Source: an uncultured Hyphomicrobiales bacterium
GTDB taxonomy: Bacteria > Pseudomonadota > Alphaproteobacteria > Rhizobiales > Beijerinckiaceae
Assembly: GCA_903900975.1 (NCBI GenBank)
Contig: CAIUPE010000141.1
Coordinates: 54,822 to 118,821, forward strand
DNA: 64,000 bases
Direction: 5' to 3'
Made by a program: the position numbers and the translations under genes. Positions 7,353 through 18,617 of this stretch are shown here, piece by piece (the first letter of the stretch is position 1; every line of letters starts with the position of its first letter). Below the pieces are notes generated by a model. That model had not been told where the DNA came from. It saw only the letters and a program-made list of their open reading frames with translations, and made no database searches.

Positions 7353-9452
7353 CTAGCCTGCGCGGATCAACCTAATCGCCTCATCGCGCTCAAACAGATA
7401 GAGTAAGGTGCGCACGGCTTGGCCGCGCGGTGTTTCAAGCTTTGGGTCTTGCGCCAAGATGTTTTTGGCGTCGTCGCGCGCAATCGCCAAGAGGTCCCCA
7501 TGCTTTTCAGGCACCGTGAGGCGAAAACCGGGCATGCCGGATTGCCGCGTGCCCAGCACATCGCCTTCGCCACGCAGCTTCAAATCCTGCTCGGCGATTT
7601 CAAAACCGTCATTGGTGGAGCGCATGGTTTCAAGCCGCGCGCGGCCCACTTCGCCCAAATTACCGAACAGCAAGATACAGCTTGAGCGCTCAGCCCCTCG
7701 GCCAACCCGCCCACGCAATTGGTGGAGTTGCGAAAGGCCAAACCGCTCGGCGTGCTCGATCACCATGATGGTGGCTTCAGGCACATCCACGCCAACCTCG
7801 ACCACCGTAGTGGCAACGAGAATTCGCGTTCGGCCAGCGGCAAAATCGGCCATGGATAAATCTTTCTCGGTACCCTTCATCTGGCCATGCACGAGGCCTA
7901 CCTCGGCCCCGTAGATTTTCTGCAAATCCTCGAAGCGCTCTTGGGCGGCGGCCAAATCAAGGTCTTCTGATTCCTCAACCAGCGGGCAAATCCAATACAC
8001 GCGCTGGCCGCTCGCTAACGCGCGGCCAAGTCCATTGGCGACTTCGCTTAAACGCTCCAGCGCGATGGTGCGGGTTTCAATCGGTTTGCGGCCTGCGGGC
8101 TTTTCGCGAATAACAGAAACGTCCATATCGCCGAAATAGGTCAAAACCAGCGTGCGCGGAATGGGCGTTGCCGTCATCACCAGCACATCAACAGCCTCGC
8201 CCTTTTTCGAGAGCGCGAGCCTTTGATGAACGCCGAAGCGGTGTTGCTCGTCAATGACAGCCAGCCCCAAGCGGTGGAAGGTAACAGCCTCTTGAAACAA
8301 AGCGTGCGTTCCGATGGCGAAGTGTATCGAACCATCAGCTAGCCCCGCCAGCGTTTGCGCGCGGTCCGCGCCTTTATCGCGCCCCGTGAGCAACGCAATC
8401 GTGATACCGGCCTGATCGGCCAAGGGTTTCAGCCGCTCATAATGCTGGCGGGCTAGAATTTCGGTCGGCGCCATAAGAGCGGCTTGCCATCCCGCTTCAA
8501 CCGCCATGGTCATCGCCATCAGCGCCACAACCGTTTTACCGGAGCCGACATCGCCTTGCAAAAGCCGCAACATGCGTTCGGGCGAGGCGAGATCGCGCTT
8601 GATATCGGTCAGCGCCTGCTTTTGTCCATCGGTCAGCGTAAAGGGCAGGGCATCGAGCATCGCTTTAACAAGATGCCCATCACCCGTCCGCGATGCACCC
8701 GCCTCGCGTTTCATCCGCGCGCGCATCAGGAGCAGCGCCAATTGGCCCGCGAGCAGCTCATCATAGGCCAAGCGTAGACGAGCAGGGGCCAAGGGCACGA
8801 TATCGGCGAGCGTTGGTGGGCGATGCAGCGAGCGCAGGGCGGAGGAGAAATTCGGCCAGTTCTCGCGCTTCAACAAAGCGGGGTCGATCCACTCGGCGAA
8901 ATCGGGCAAGCGCTCAAGGGCGGCTTCTGCGGCTTTGATCAGCCCGCGCGGGTAAAGCCCAGCGGTCAAGCCATAGATCGGCTCAAAGGGCGGCTGACGG
9001 GCGAGCCCTGCAGCATCCAACACGCGTTCGGGATGCACCATCTGCCGGTGCCCGTCCCATAATTCGATGACGCCAGAGACATAGCGCGTTTCGCCAATCG
9101 GCAGCAGCGCTTCCATCCTCACCCGGCTGGTGTTGAACCAGGTCAGCGTGATGTCGCCGGTATCGTCTTCCACTAATACCCGATAAGGCGATTTAGCACG
9201 GCCGGGCGGGCCGGGCTTATGCGACACGGCGCGCACTTCAAACGTGCCGAGTTCCCCTGGAACAGCGTCCGCAATCCGCCCCTTCACACGGCGATCAACT
9301 GCGCCATGCGGCAAATGAAAGAGGAGATCGATAATTCTCGCCTCGGACGCCTGTGGCGCGAGCAATTTATCGTAAAGCGGGGCCATTTTAGGCCCGATGC
9401 CGGGTAACCCGCGAATCGGCGCGAAAAGCGGGTTGAGCGAAGGGGGGCGCAT
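7353..9452 (-). CDS. recG: ATP-dependent DNA helicase RecG
   Basis: RecG is a monomeric translocase that remodels stalled replication forks and Holliday junctions. The N-terminal wedge/OB domain is followed by a superfamily-2 helicase core: Walker A GDVGSGKT at 300-307, DEQH box at 401-404, MTATPIPRT motif III, and a helicase-C domain with QLRGRVGRG. At 699 aa it is full length. Its ATG directly abuts the TGA of the molybdopterin oxidoreductase (TGAATG), so it is probably translationally coupled to that gene. In many alphaproteobacteria recG lies divergent from sdhE-mfd; here those two genes are 50 kb away at the other end of the window. Confidence 0.98.
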   Translation of the reverse strand: MRPPSLNPLFAPIRGLPGIGPKMAPLYDKLLAPQASEARIIDLLFHLPHGAVDRRVKGRIADAVPGELGTFEVRAVSHKPGPPGRAKSPYRVLVEDDTGDITLTWFNTSRVRMEALLPIGETRYVSGVIELWDGHRQMVHPERVLDAAGLARQPPFEPIYGLTAGLYPRGLIKAAEAALERLPDFAEWIDPALLKRENWPNFSSALRSLHRPPTLADIVPLAPARLRLAYDELLAGQLALLLMRARMKREAGASRTGDGHLVKAMLDALPFTLTDGQKQALTDIKRDLASPERMLRLLQGDVGSGKTVVALMAMTMAVEAGWQAALMAPTEILARQHYERLKPLADQAGITIALLTGRDKGADRAQTLAGLADGSIHFAIGTHALFQEAVTFHRLGLAVIDEQHRFGVHQRLALSKKGEAVDVLVMTATPIPRTLVLTYFGDMDVSVIREKPAGRKPIETRTIALERLSEVANGLGRALASGQRVYWICPLVEESEDLDLAAAQERFEDLQKIYGAEVGLVHGQMKGTEKDLSMADFAAGRTRILVATTVVEVGVDVPEATIMVIEHAERFGLSQLHQLRGRVGRGAERSSCILLFGNLGEVGRARLETMRSTNDGFEIAEQDLKLRGEGDVLGTRQSGMPGFRLTVPEKHGDLLAIARDDAKNILAQDPKLETPRGQAVRTLLYLFERDEAIRLIRAG

Positions 9453-11540
9453 TCAGAGCGCCCGCAAGCCGACGCTATTGTCGTGAAACGCAGCGCCGCC
9501 AAAAGGCGCAGGTGAATCGGCACCCACCAGCGTGTTGATGCCATTGCCATCGGCATAGGCACTGTTCGGCCAAATCGATTCAGCCACCAGCACGCCCCGC
9601 TTGATGCCATCAAAATGCTTGGCTTTCAGCCGCACCGTTCCGCGCGCATTAAAAAGCGCCACATAGGATTGATCGACAATCTGATGCTGGTTTGCATCAT
9701 CTGGTTGGATCAAGACCGTTGGCTCACCCTCGCGCATTTTGGACGTCGCAGTTTCGCTAAACGTCGAATTAAGATAATTCCGCGCGGGCGACGTAGCCAA
9801 GCGAAACGGATATTCTCTCGTCACTTTTTCCGATACCGCCCAATGGTCCGGATAGGTCGGTATATCCTCGATGGGGCCGGAAGGCCTACCGCCACCAAAA
9901 GGCACATTTGGCCAATCCGGCTTGAACCGGAATTTGCCATCGGGCCAAGCAAATCCTTTGCGGAAATGCGCCTCTTCAAACGCCGGTTGCGCGTCGATAT
10001 AGCCCTTGACTTCGAGTTCTTCGAGTGTGCCCCATTTCGATTTCTGCAAGGTCCAATCGATGATCGCGCGGCTCGTCATGCCAAACCCTTCATGTTCGGC
10101 ACCGACCCTGTGGGCGATGTCGCAGATCACGTCGTGGTTGGAGCGGCACTCGCCGGGTGGATCAATCAGTTTGGGCCCAAGGCCGAGATATTGATGGCCG
10201 CCACCCTGATAAAGATCATCATGCTCGGTAAACATGGTCGCGGGCAGCACAAAATCAGCCATTTTCGCCGTATCCGTCATGAATTGCTCATGCACCACGG
10301 TAAACAGATCCTCGCGGGCAAAGCCTTGTTTGACCAGAGTTTGCTCAGGTGCCACCGACATCGGATTGGTGCTCTGAATAAACAGCGCTTTAACGGGCCC
10401 ACCGCCACGCAAGGCATCATTGTCGCCCGTCAGTACCCGCCCGATTTGCGATTGATCGAGCTGGCGGATGGATTTGTCGACAGCATCAAGCCCTTCAATC
10501 AGCGATTTGCGCCAATGATAGATCGCACCATTGTTGTGGAAAGCCCCGCCGCCCTCATATTGCCAAGCCCCGGTGACAGACGCGATACAGCTTGCCGCAT
10601 GCATATTGACCGAACCGTTACGCTGACGGGAGAAGCCATAGCCGAGCCGGAAATAGGTGCGTTTTTTTTCTCCAACCAGATGCGCAAAAGCCTCGATCTC
10701 GGCCACCGTCAGGCCGGTAATCGATGCCGCCCATTCGGGTGTTTTTGATTTCAGATGTTGCTCAAACTCATTCGTATAATCGGTTGAATTTATGAGATAT
10801 TCGCGATCCACTAACCCATCGCGAAACAGCACATGCATTACCGCTACGGCCAAGGCACCATCGGTGCCCGGCTTCACGATCAGCGCCAGATCGGCTTGGT
10901 CGAGCGTCGGCGTCCGATAAATATCAATGGCGACGATCTTAGCGCCGCGTTCTTTCCGCGCGCGGATAGCATGCGTCATCACATTAACTTGGGTGGCGAC
11001 CGCATTCGTTCCCCAAATCACAACACAATCAGAAAGTGCCATCTCGCGCGGATCAGGACCCATCATTTTACCCGTGCCAGCAAGATAGCCCGGCCAAGCG
11101 AGGTTGATGCAGATGGAGGAATAAAACCCGGAATATTTTTTGACGTGGGTCAGCCGTTTGATGCCGTCGCGGTTCACCAGACCCATGGTGCCGGCGTAGG
11201 AATAGGGCCAGATGGCTTCAGACCCATGCTCTGCCTCAATCGTCAGCAGACGCTGGGCAATCTCGGCCATCGCCTCATCCCATGAGACGCGGGTAAATTG
11301 CCCCGAGCCTTTCGGCCCCGTGCGTTTAAGCGGATAGAGCAGACGGTCCGGATGGTGGTTGCGCTCCGCATAGCGGGCGACTTTCGCGCAGATCACGCCT
11401 GCGGTGTAGGTTTGGGCTTTGGAGCCGTACACACGGCCAATCGTCTGATTGTCCAGCACTTCCACCTCAAGCGCGCAGGCGGAGGGGCAATCATGCGGAC
11501 AGACGGAATTTTTTCGGGTGATACTGACGGGCGCGTTCAT
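9453..11540 (-). CDS. Molybdopterin-dependent oxidoreductase of unknown substrate
   Basis: This 695-aa catalytic subunit belongs to the DMSO-reductase/BisC superfamily (COG0243 type) and uses bis-MGD, the cofactor made with MobA/MobB. Residues Cys14, Cys18, Cys22 and Cys51 form the N-terminal [4Fe-4S] site. Further landmarks are SICINLAWPGYLAGTG, IWGTNAVATQVNVM and QSTNPMSVAPEQ, typical of cofactor-binding domains, and a C-terminal dinucleotide-binding domain. There is no Tat signal at the N terminus, so it is probably cytoplasmic. No electron-transfer or membrane subunit lies nearby. The sequence is of a type widespread in alphaproteobacteria whose substrate has not, to my knowledge, been established. 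Its stop codon touches the recG start. Confidence 0.9.
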   Translation of the reverse strand: MNAPVSITRKNSVCPHDCPSACALEVEVLDNQTIGRVYGSKAQTYTAGVICAKVARYAERNHHPDRLLYPLKRTGPKGSGQFTRVSWDEAMAEIAQRLLTIEAEHGSEAIWPYSYAGTMGLVNRDGIKRLTHVKKYSGFYSSICINLAWPGYLAGTGKMMGPDPREMALSDCVVIWGTNAVATQVNVMTHAIRARKERGAKIVAIDIYRTPTLDQADLALIVKPGTDGALAVAVMHVLFRDGLVDREYLINSTDYTNEFEQHLKSKTPEWAASITGLTVAEIEAFAHLVGEKKRTYFRLGYGFSRQRNGSVNMHAASCIASVTGAWQYEGGGAFHNNGAIYHWRKSLIEGLDAVDKSIRQLDQSQIGRVLTGDNDALRGGGPVKALFIQSTNPMSVAPEQTLVKQGFAREDLFTVVHEQFMTDTAKMADFVLPATMFTEHDDLYQGGGHQYLGLGPKLIDPPGECRSNHDVICDIAHRVGAEHEGFGMTSRAIIDWTLQKSKWGTLEELEVKGYIDAQPAFEEAHFRKGFAWPDGKFRFKPDWPNVPFGGGRPSGPIEDIPTYPDHWAVSEKVTREYPFRLATSPARNYLNSTFSETATSKMREGEPTVLIQPDDANQHQIVDQSYVALFNARGTVRLKAKHFDGIKRGVLVAESIWPNSAYADGNGINTLVGADSPAPFGGAAFHDNSVGLRAL

Positions 11541-11593
11541 GGTGAGAGATTACACCTCCGCGCCCGTCAGGCAATAGATCGCTTTTTCGTCGA

Positions 11594-12016
11594 TTAGCCG
11601 ACGATTTCGTTGCCCGAGAAGAACTGGGCGATTTCGATGGCAGCAGTTTCTGGCGCGTCCGAGCCATGAACCGTGTTTTCGCCAACCGACTGCGCAAACA
11701 GCTTGCGGATCGTACCGTCAGCCGCATTGGCTGGGTTGGTGGCGCCCATAACTTCGCGATACTTCGCAATCGCGTCTTCGGCTTCAAGCACCTGAACGAC
11801 AACCGGACCCGACGTCATGAAATCGACGAGTTCGCCGAAAAATGGACGCTCTTTGTGGACCGAGTAGAACTGACCTGCCTGATCGCGGGTCATGTGGATG
11901 CGCTTCTGGGCGACGATCCGAAGACCAGCCTTCTCAATCACGGCGTTAACCGCGCCAGTGAGGTTGCGGGCGGTAGCATCGGGCTTCAAAATAGAAAAAG
12001 TACGCTGGAGCGCCAT
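11594..12016 (-). CDS. ndk: Nucleoside diphosphate kinase
   Basis: Ndk equilibrates nucleoside tri- and diphosphate pools through a phospho-histidine. The catalytic residue is His117 in ENTVHGSD, and the N terminus [14 protein letters not shown] is canonical. I set the start at 12016, because AGGA lies about 9 nt upstream and the family begins at this Met; a longer upstream frame of 21 residues looks spurious. At 140 aa it is the normal length. It lies downstream of purN on the same strand, fitting a nucleotide-metabolism group with purMN. Confidence 0.98.
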   Translation of the reverse strand: MALQRTFSILKPDATARNLTGAVNAVIEKAGLRIVAQKRIHMTRDQAGQFYSVHKERPFFGELVDFMTSGPVVVQVLEAEDAIAKYREVMGATNPANAADGTIRKLFAQSVGENTVHGSDAPETAAIEIAQFFSGNEIVG

Positions 12017-12075
12017 GGGAATAATCCTGTGTTTGTTGGAAAGCTCGCGCTCTATAGCCGTGCTGGCCGGATCGG

Positions 12076-12660
12076 TCAAAGGGGGCGGAGCGATTTAGCG
12101 GTTTTGGCCAAAGCAAGCGGGTAAAGCTTCACTTCCTGAGTAAGGACACGGGCCGCAAGGCTGTCGGGCGTATCGTTCGCAAAGACAGGTGCCGAGGCTT
12201 GCGCGATGATCGGTCCGGCATCGAGTTCGGGCACGACATGATGTACCGTGCAGCCATGGACGGTGGCCCCCGCCGCAATCGCTTGTTCATGCGTATGAAG
12301 GCCACGAAAGGCTGGAAGCAGGGATGGGTGAATGTTCAGCAAGCGGCCCTGCCATTTGGCGATGAAACCGGTGGTTAATACCCGCATAAATCCGGCGAGG
12401 CAGACCAGCTCGACATCGGATCCACGCAAAACACGGTCAATTTCCGCTTCAAACGCTTCGCGCGTTGCATAATCCCGATGCGAAATGGTGCTTGTCGGTA
12501 TCCCAGCCTCAGCCGCACGCGCCAATCCGCCCGCTTCAGCGATATTAGAGATCACCAATACAATTTCAGCCGGATAAGCCGAGGCTTTAGCCGCCTCGAT
12601 CAGCGCCGACATATTGGTGCCGCGACCGGAAATCAGAATGCCGGTGCGAACACGCTTCAT
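12076..12660 (-). CDS. purN: Phosphoribosylglycinamide formyltransferase
   Basis: PurN transfers a formyl group from 10-formyl-THF to GAR in de novo purine synthesis. Catalytic residues are visible as Asn109 and His111 in [12 protein letters not shown] and Asp147 in [16 protein letters not shown] near residue 11 binds the phosphate. At 194 aa it is the usual size. I start at the ATG at 12660, one base after the purM stop (TGATATG), which indicates translational coupling. The longer upstream frame runs through purM and is rejected. Expression probably follows purM. Confidence 0.97.
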   Translation of the reverse strand: MKRVRTGILISGRGTNMSALIEAAKASAYPAEIVLVISNIAEAGGLARAAEAGIPTSTISHRDYATREAFEAEIDRVLRGSDVELVCLAGFMRVLTTGFIAKWQGRLLNIHPSLLPAFRGLHTHEQAIAAGATVHGCTVHHVVPELDAGPIIAQASAPVFANDTPDSLAARVLTQEVKLYPLALAKTAKSLRPL

Positions 12661-12661
12661 A

Positions 12662-13735
12662 TCAAAACGCCAATTGGCCGGAATAAGCCACGCGCGGTTG
12701 GTCCTCGGCTTCCGGCACAATCTCGCCCAAGAAAACGGCGTCTTGGCCGGTAGCGCGAAGGGCAGCCATCGCCTCATCCGCTTTGCCAGCTTCCGCCACC
12801 ACAATCATGCCGATGCCGCAATTGAAAGTGCGCAGCATTTCGTTCTGAGCGACGCCGCCGACGCTGGCCAGCCATCCAAAGACCGATGGAACCTTGATCG
12901 CCGAAAGATCAACCCGCACGCCAACGCCATCAGGCAATACGCGCGGAATATTGTCAGGGAAGCCGCCGCCCGTAATATGCGCCATGGCTTTGATCGCCGA
13001 GGTGGCTTTCAACGCCTGCAGCATCGGCTTGACGTAGAGCCGTGTCGGCTCCAGCAAGGCCGCGCCCAGCGACTGCGTCGGAGCGAACGGAGCGGGCGAA
13101 TCCCATGCAAGGCCCGATTTTTCAACGATGCGACGCACCAAAGAAAAACCATTGGAGTGAACACCGGAGGAGGGCAGGCCGATCAGCCGATCACCCACCG
13201 CAATACCCGGCTTCGGCAAAAGCGTGCCGCGCTCGGCGGCGCCCACCGCAAACCCTGCTAAATCATAATCGCCTTTGGCATAAAGCCCCGGCATTTCGGC
13301 CGTCTCGCCACCAATCAACGCGCAGCCCGATTGCACACAGCCTGCAGCGATACCTTTAACAATGGCCGCACCAACCGCGGGCTCCAGTTTGCCCGTGGCG
13401 TAGTAATCCAGAAAGAAGAGCGGCTCGGCACCCTGCACAATCAGATCGTTCACGCACATGGCAACGAGATCAATGCCGATCGTGTGGTGAATGCCGGTTT
13501 CGATGGCGATTTTGACCTTGGTGCCCACGCCATCATTGGCGGCCACCAGAATGGGGTCGCTAAAGCCAGCGGCTTTCAAATCGAACAAACCGCCGAAACC
13601 ACCGATCTCGGCATCGGCTCCGGGTCTGCGCGTGGCACGCACCAGCGGCTTAATTTCTTCGACCATCGCATTGCCCGCGTCGATATCGACGCCTGCATCG
13701 GCATAGGTCAGACCATTTTTAAGCGTATCAGCCAT
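12662..13735 (-). CDS. purM: Phosphoribosylformylglycinamidine cyclo-ligase (AIR synthetase)
   Basis: PurM closes the imidazole ring of purines by ATP-dependent cyclisation of FGAM to AIR. Characteristic regions are [14 protein letters not shown] at the N terminus, GVGTKVKIA (metal/ATP site), GGETAEMPG and THITGGG-type [11 protein letters not shown]. At 357 aa it is full length. The start at 13735 has CCGGAG upstream and matches the family; an upstream TTG/ATG extension is not supported. It is the first gene of a purM-purN pair. The 280-bp gap to divergent hdaA must hold both promoters. I see no gene in that gap. Confidence 0.97.
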   Translation of the reverse strand: MADTLKNGLTYADAGVDIDAGNAMVEEIKPLVRATRRPGADAEIGGFGGLFDLKAAGFSDPILVAANDGVGTKVKIAIETGIHHTIGIDLVAMCVNDLIVQGAEPLFFLDYYATGKLEPAVGAAIVKGIAAGCVQSGCALIGGETAEMPGLYAKGDYDLAGFAVGAAERGTLLPKPGIAVGDRLIGLPSSGVHSNGFSLVRRIVEKSGLAWDSPAPFAPTQSLGAALLEPTRLYVKPMLQALKATSAIKAMAHITGGGFPDNIPRVLPDGVGVRVDLSAIKVPSVFGWLASVGGVAQNEMLRTFNCGIGMIVVAEAGKADEAMAALRATGQDAVFLGEIVPEAEDQPRVAYSGQLAF

Positions 13736-14015
13736 CAACGTGCTCCGGATTATGTGTCTCAGGCGATAAGCCTCGAGCCCCCGCCTTGCAAGCGCTGCTC
13801 GGTGATCCCACATAGAATTTAACCGAATTTCTACTGCTGAGCTTGGTTTTCCCCAATCAAGCCATGGAGTTGGATGTGATACTGCCTATCCCGCTATCAA
13901 CAAACTCGACATCGCGCGATGGCTGCGCTACGGGGCACCTCATGCTTCGCGTGACGGTGCCATCCATGCGATATGACACTCCACAATGGTCGAGGCCTAT
14001 GCCGGACAAGAACAA

Positions 14016-14714
14016 ATGACGGATACGCCACGCCAATTACCCCTCGATCTGCCGGTTGAAGCGCGGCTTGAGGCCGAAGATTTTCTTGTCTCGCAAAGCA
14101 ATGAAGCCGCCTTTCACCTGATCGACAGATGGCCAGACTGGACCGATAAGGTGTTGGTGTTGACGGGCCCCGAAGCTTCCGGCAAATCGCATCTTGTCTC
14201 TATCTGGGCTGCGCGCGCCAAAGCATGGGTCATCAGAGGGTCGGATGTCAGTCTCGCTTCGGTGCCACATCTGGTGTCCAGTGGTGCATTGGCGATTGAA
14301 GACTGTGATCAGTGCGGTTTGGATGAACATGCACTTTTTCATTTGATCAACGCTGCGCGCGAGCGCGGCACCTATGTGGTGCTGACCGCTCGCCGCCTTC
14401 CCGATACATGGGGACTTAAAACTGCGGATCTATTGTCGCGTCTGCGGCTGGCACCACAGGTCAACATTGACGGTCCTGACGATGCCTTGCTTGGGGCGGT
14501 ATTGGTGAAACTGTTTCTCGATCGCCAATTAATGATCGACACCACGATGATCGAGTTCGTAAAAAGCCGGATTGAGCGGTCGATTGCGGCGGCGCGTGAT
14601 TTTGTCGAGCGGCTTGATCGGGAGGGACTGGCCCGCGGCAAACCGATTACACGCGCAATGGCGGCAAAACTACTCAAAATTAAGGATGCCGAGCATCCGG
14701 ACGAAACGGTGTAG
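14016..14714 (+). CDS. hdaA: HdaA-type regulatory inactivator of DnaA
   Basis: HdaA is an AAA+-like protein related to the DnaA ATPase domain. With the beta sliding clamp it stimulates ATP hydrolysis by DnaA and limits re-initiation. QLPLDL at residues 7-12 fits the N-terminal clamp-binding motif, and the P-loop GPEASGKS is at 51-58. The family-typical IEDCDQ Walker B-like strand and the LLSRLRLAP region follow. At 232 aa it is of normal length. I chose the ATG at 14016 because it places the clamp motif near the N terminus; no strong Shine-Dalgarno decides between it and 13986. It is followed by ppk and ppx, an order common in alphaproteobacteria. Confidence 0.9.
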   Translation: MTDTPRQLPLDLPVEARLEAEDFLVSQSNEAAFHLIDRWPDWTDKVLVLTGPEASGKSHLVSIWAARAKAWVIRGSDVSLASVPHLVSSGALAIEDCDQCGLDEHALFHLINAARERGTYVVLTARRLPDTWGLKTADLLSRLRLAPQVNIDGPDDALLGAVLVKLFLDRQLMIDTTMIEFVKSRIERSIAAARDFVERLDREGLARGKPITRAMAAKLLKIKDAEHPDETV

Positions 14715-14818
14715 GAAATATTTTGCCTGTTTTAACCTGCCTATGTCGCCATTCTGTCAAATGCCCGTCATAATCGGCTGCGACCAAGCGGGATGGCTTC
14801 GCTGAGGAAGAGATTAAG

Positions 14819-17047
14819 ATGGCACGGACTCGCGCTTCAACGACTATTACACCGGCCCGCCGCAGCGGGGCACCTAGGTCGCCTGCGACCCTAGCAACGT
14901 CGCCTCACCGTTTTATCAATCGGGAATTATCCTGGCTGCAGTTCAATCATCGTGTGCTGGAAGAAGCGGCTAATCCGCATCATCCGCTGCTGGAACAACT
15001 TCGGTTTCTGTCGATATCGGCCAATAATCTGGACGAGTTTTTTATGGTGCGCGTTGCAGGTTTGCGCGGTCAGGTCAGTTCGAATGTCGCTCCGCTGTCT
15101 GACGACGGCATGAGCCCGTCCGAACAATTGCAGCGGATTGGTGAAGCCGTCAGCACCTTGTGCGCGGACCAGCAAACACGTTGGCGTGAGTTACGTGTAG
15201 CGTTGGATCAGGTTGGTATTTCCTTGGTGGATGGTGATTCGCTGATGGATGGCGAGAAGGCTTGGCTAGAAGTCTATTTTGCCGAAGAAATTTTTCCGGT
15301 GTTGACGCCGTTGGCGGTTGATCCCGCGCATCCGTTCCCATTCATTCCCAATTTGGGCTTCACGCTCGCACTCGCTTTATCGCGTTCCACCGATGGCCGT
15401 GCGTTGAACGCGCTTATCCGTGTGCCGAATAAAATTGATCGGTTTATCCACTTGCCGAGCCAAGGCGTTGTGCAGGATGATGCGGAATCGGCACGCTTTA
15501 TCTCGCTGGAAAACGCGATCGGGCTGTTTATCGGAAAATTGTTTCCGGGCTACCACGTCAAGGGTCTAGGTGCGTTTCGGGTCATTCGCGATAGTGACCT
15601 TGAAATCGAGGAAGAGGCGGAAGATCTCGTTCGCCAATTCGAAACGGCTTTAAAACAGCGAAAGCGTGGTTCGATTATCCGGCTCGAGGTCGAGGCTGGT
15701 ATGCCCGATGAAATCCGCCAATTTGTGATTGGCGAGTTTCATGTCGATGCAGATGCCGTCTTTGAAATGACCGGTATGCTGGCGCTCAATGATCTATCCC
15801 AATTAGTGGGGATTGATCGGCCTGATCTCAAATTCGAGCCATATAATGCCCGATTTCCAGAGAGGATCCGCGATCATGCCGGCGATTGTTTCGCCGCTAT
15901 CCGTGAAAAAGACCTGATCGTTCACCACCCCTATGAGAGTTTCGATGTTGTGGTTCAATTTTTGAACCAGGCAGCGCGTGACCCTAATGTGGTGGCGATC
16001 AAGCAGACCTTGTATCGCACCTCGTCGAACAGTCCGATTGTCAAGGCGTTGGCCGAAGCGGCCGAGGCGGGAAAATCAGTAACCGCCTTGGTTGAATTGA
16101 AGGCCCGCTTTGACGAGGAAGCCAATATCCGTTGGGCGCGCGATTTGGAGCGCGCCGGCGTGCAGGTGGTTTTCGGCTTTATCGAACTCAAAACCCACGC
16201 GAAGCTTTCGATGGTTATTCGGCGGGAGGGTGGGCACCTCGTGAGCTATTGCCACTTGGGAACCGGCAATTACCATCCGATTACGGCCCGTGTTTATACC
16301 GATTTATCCTTCTTTACGGCCGATCCTGCCATTGGGCGGGATGTGGCGCGGATTTTCAACTTCATCACTGGATATGCCGAGCCGACGCATCTTGAAAAAC
16401 TATCGGCCTCACCCTTTTCATTGAAAAAGACGCTTTTGGACAATATCGCGCATGAAATGGCGAATGCAAAAGCGGGGAAACCGGCAGCCATCTGGGGGAA
16501 ATGCAACTCGTTGGTTGATCCGATGATCATTGATGCCCTGTACGAGGCCAGTCAGGCTGGGGTGCAGGTTGATTTCGTTGTGCGCGGCATTTGCTGCTTG
16601 CGGCCGGGAATTCCTGGATTCTCGGACAATATACGGGTCAAATCGATCATCGGTCGATTTTTGGAGCATACCCGCATCTTCGCCTTTGCCAATGGTAAAG
16701 CACTGCCCCATGCAAAGGCCAAGGTTTATATTTCATCCGCGGATCTGATGCAGCGTAATCTGGATCGACGCGTGGAATCACTCGTCCCAATCTTGAACCC
16801 AACGGTACATGAGCAAGTGCTCAATCAGATCATGGTTGCCAATATGATCGATAATGAACAGAGTTGGATCATTCATTCGGACGGCACCAGCACGAAGCTC
16901 ACCCATTCCGATGAAGAGCCGCCGTTCAACGCCCATCAATATTTCATGACCAATCCGAGCCTTTCGGGGCGCGGAAAGGCGCTGAAAGAATCAGGACCCC
17001 GTTCGCTTCGCGCAGATTCCAACAAGGAAATTGCCAAGGACGCATGA
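14819..17047 (+). CDS. ppk1: Polyphosphate kinase 1
   Basis: PPK1 reversibly polymerises the gamma-phosphate of ATP into inorganic polyphosphate. [17 protein letters not shown] and [10 protein letters not shown] mark the N-terminal domain. The two catalytic histidines of the phospholipase-D-like C-terminal domains are His460 ([13 protein letters not shown]) and His617 (LEHTRIFAF). At 742 aa it is full length. A strong AGGAAGAG lies before the ATG. Fifty-five bases separate it from ppx, which encodes the opposing hydrolase, so polymer level is set by two genes of one probable operon. Confidence 0.98.
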   Translation: MARTRASTTITPARRSGAPRSPATLATSPHRFINRELSWLQFNHRVLEEAANPHHPLLEQLRFLSISANNLDEFFMVRVAGLRGQVSSNVAPLSDDGMSPSEQLQRIGEAVSTLCADQQTRWRELRVALDQVGISLVDGDSLMDGEKAWLEVYFAEEIFPVLTPLAVDPAHPFPFIPNLGFTLALALSRSTDGRALNALIRVPNKIDRFIHLPSQGVVQDDAESARFISLENAIGLFIGKLFPGYHVKGLGAFRVIRDSDLEIEEEAEDLVRQFETALKQRKRGSIIRLEVEAGMPDEIRQFVIGEFHVDADAVFEMTGMLALNDLSQLVGIDRPDLKFEPYNARFPERIRDHAGDCFAAIREKDLIVHHPYESFDVVVQFLNQAARDPNVVAIKQTLYRTSSNSPIVKALAEAAEAGKSVTALVELKARFDEEANIRWARDLERAGVQVVFGFIELKTHAKLSMVIRREGGHLVSYCHLGTGNYHPITARVYTDLSFFTADPAIGRDVARIFNFITGYAEPTHLEKLSASPFSLKKTLLDNIAHEMANAKAGKPAAIWGKCNSLVDPMIIDALYEASQAGVQVDFVVRGICCLRPGIPGFSDNIRVKSIIGRFLEHTRIFAFANGKALPHAKAKVYISSADLMQRNLDRRVESLVPILNPTVHEQVLNQIMVANMIDNEQSWIIHSDGTSTKLTHSDEEPPFNAHQYFMTNPSLSGRGKALKESGPRSLRADSNKEIAKDA

Positions 17048-17102
17048 ATCGGCCGCGAGATTGGCTATGCTCCGGACGATTCGGGCGAATTGAAAGGTTC
17101 CA

Positions 17103-18617
17103 ATGCCAAAAGTAGCACAAGGGCGATTAAAGGTCGGTCAACCGGTCGCCATCATTGATATTGGTTCCAACTCCGTGCGGCTTGTTGCTTACGAGGGGCT
17201 GACCCGTTCGCCGACGCCTGTTTTCAATGAAAAGGCACTTTGCGGATTAGGTAGGGGGGTCCTTTCAACTGGCCTGTTGCCCCGAGACGGTATGGAAAAG
17301 GCCTATGAGGCTTTGCGCCGTTTCCGTGTGCTGTGCACGGTCATGGAAATCGAGAATATTCAGGTCATCGCTACAGCTGCGCCACGCGACGCTAAAAACG
17401 GCCCCGAGTTTTTGGCCGAATGTTCACGGATCATCGGCCAGAAGGTCGAACTGATTTCCGGCAAGCGGGAGGCGGAATTATCAGCGCTTGGCGTCGCTTG
17501 CAGCATCCACGCTGCGGATGGACTTGTTGCCGATCTCGGCGGAGGCTCGCTCGAACTGATCGGCGTGAAGGACCGCGAGATGGGGCAGGGGGTAACGCTG
17601 CCGATTGGTGTGTTGTCACTGCTCGACCGATCCGAGGGCAATCTCAAAAAGGCCCAAAAAATTATCCGCAAGGAGCTTGATCACCTGCCACAGCTGAAGG
17701 CTGCGCGGGGTAAATCGATTTATGCTGTTGGCGGTACATGGCGCTCGCTGGCCCGTCTGCATATGAAGCAGCGCGGCTATCCGCTGCAAGTCATGCATAA
17801 TTATGTCATTCCGGTCAGGGATGCGGCGGATTTCACTGCGCTGATCGAACGGGTCTCAACCGAAACAATTGATTCGATTGATGTCGTCTCGGCGGCCCGC
17901 CGCCCCTTGGTCGCCTACGGGGCCTTGATTCTCGAAGAAATGATCCGCAAATGCAAACCGGCCGAGATCGTGATTTCGGCGCATGGGGTGCGCGAAGGCC
18001 TTCTGTTTGAACGGCTTGAGCCTAAGACGCTCGATGAAGACCCTTTGATTGTAGCCGCCAGCGATCTCAATATTCTCCGCTCGCGTTCACCCCGCCATTG
18101 TGAAGAAATTGTACAATGGACCGATGCCTTTATGGCCTCAACCAACATCATTGAAACAACCGAAGAACGGCGCTTACGCCATGCCGCTTGCCTTTTGGCC
18201 GATATTGGCTGGCGGGCCCACCCCGATTATCGGGGCGAGCAATCACTCAACATCATCGCCAATGCGAGCTTTATTGGCGTCGACCATCCTGGCCGCTTGT
18301 TCATCGCTCTAGCCGTAGCCTACCGGCATATGGGCTTATCCGACGACGAAGTGAGCCCTCGACTACGCGAATTAGCAACGAGCCGGATGCTTGATCGGGC
18401 GCGTATCCTTGGTGCTGCCATGCGGGTTTCCTATTTGCTAACCGCGGCGATGCCGGGCGTTTTGCCGCGTACGCCAGTGCTATGCGTGAAAGACGACCTC
18501 GAATTGCGGCTTCCCGCTGATCTCGGTCCCTTGGCCGGAGAACGCTTGTTCAACCGCTTGCGGTCGCTGGCCCGTGTTATTGGGCGCAAGCCCGTTTTAA
18601 CGGTAGCCGAACGCTAA
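17103..18617 (+). CDS. ppx: Exopolyphosphatase of the Ppx/GppA family
   Basis: The protein removes terminal phosphates from polyphosphate and may also act on pppGpp, as family members do both. The actin-like ASKHA fold is shown by [14 protein letters not shown] (phosphate 1 loop) and [14 protein letters not shown] (phosphate 2 loop). The C-terminal half, with [20 protein letters not shown], is the HD-like helical domain of longer members. At 504 aa it belongs to the long form. GAAAGG precedes the ATG. Its stop overlaps the convergent rnd stop by 4 bp. Confidence 0.94.
   Translation: MPKVAQGRLKVGQPVAIIDIGSNSVRLVAYEGLTRSPTPVFNEKALCGLGRGVLSTGLLPRDGMEKAYEALRRFRVLCTVMEIENIQVIATAAPRDAKNGPEFLAECSRIIGQKVELISGKREAELSALGVACSIHAADGLVADLGGGSLELIGVKDREMGQGVTLPIGVLSLLDRSEGNLKKAQKIIRKELDHLPQLKAARGKSIYAVGGTWRSLARLHMKQRGYPLQVMHNYVIPVRDAADFTALIERVSTETIDSIDVVSAARRPLVAYGALILEEMIRKCKPAEIVISAHGVREGLLFERLEPKTLDEDPLIVAASDLNILRSRSPRHCEEIVQWTDAFMASTNIIETTEERRLRHAACLLADIGWRAHPDYRGEQSLNIIANASFIGVDHPGRLFIALAVAYRHMGLSDDEVSPRLRELATSRMLDRARILGAAMRVSYLLTAAMPGVLPRTPVLCVKDDLELRLPADLGPLAGERLFNRLRSLARVIGRKPVLTVAER

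Noticed and set aside
9615..10748. Long open frame of 377 codons on the plus strand.
   Set aside because: It is fully antisense to the molybdopterin oxidoreductase, has low-complexity basic composition and no recognisable motif; it reflects codon bias of the real gene.
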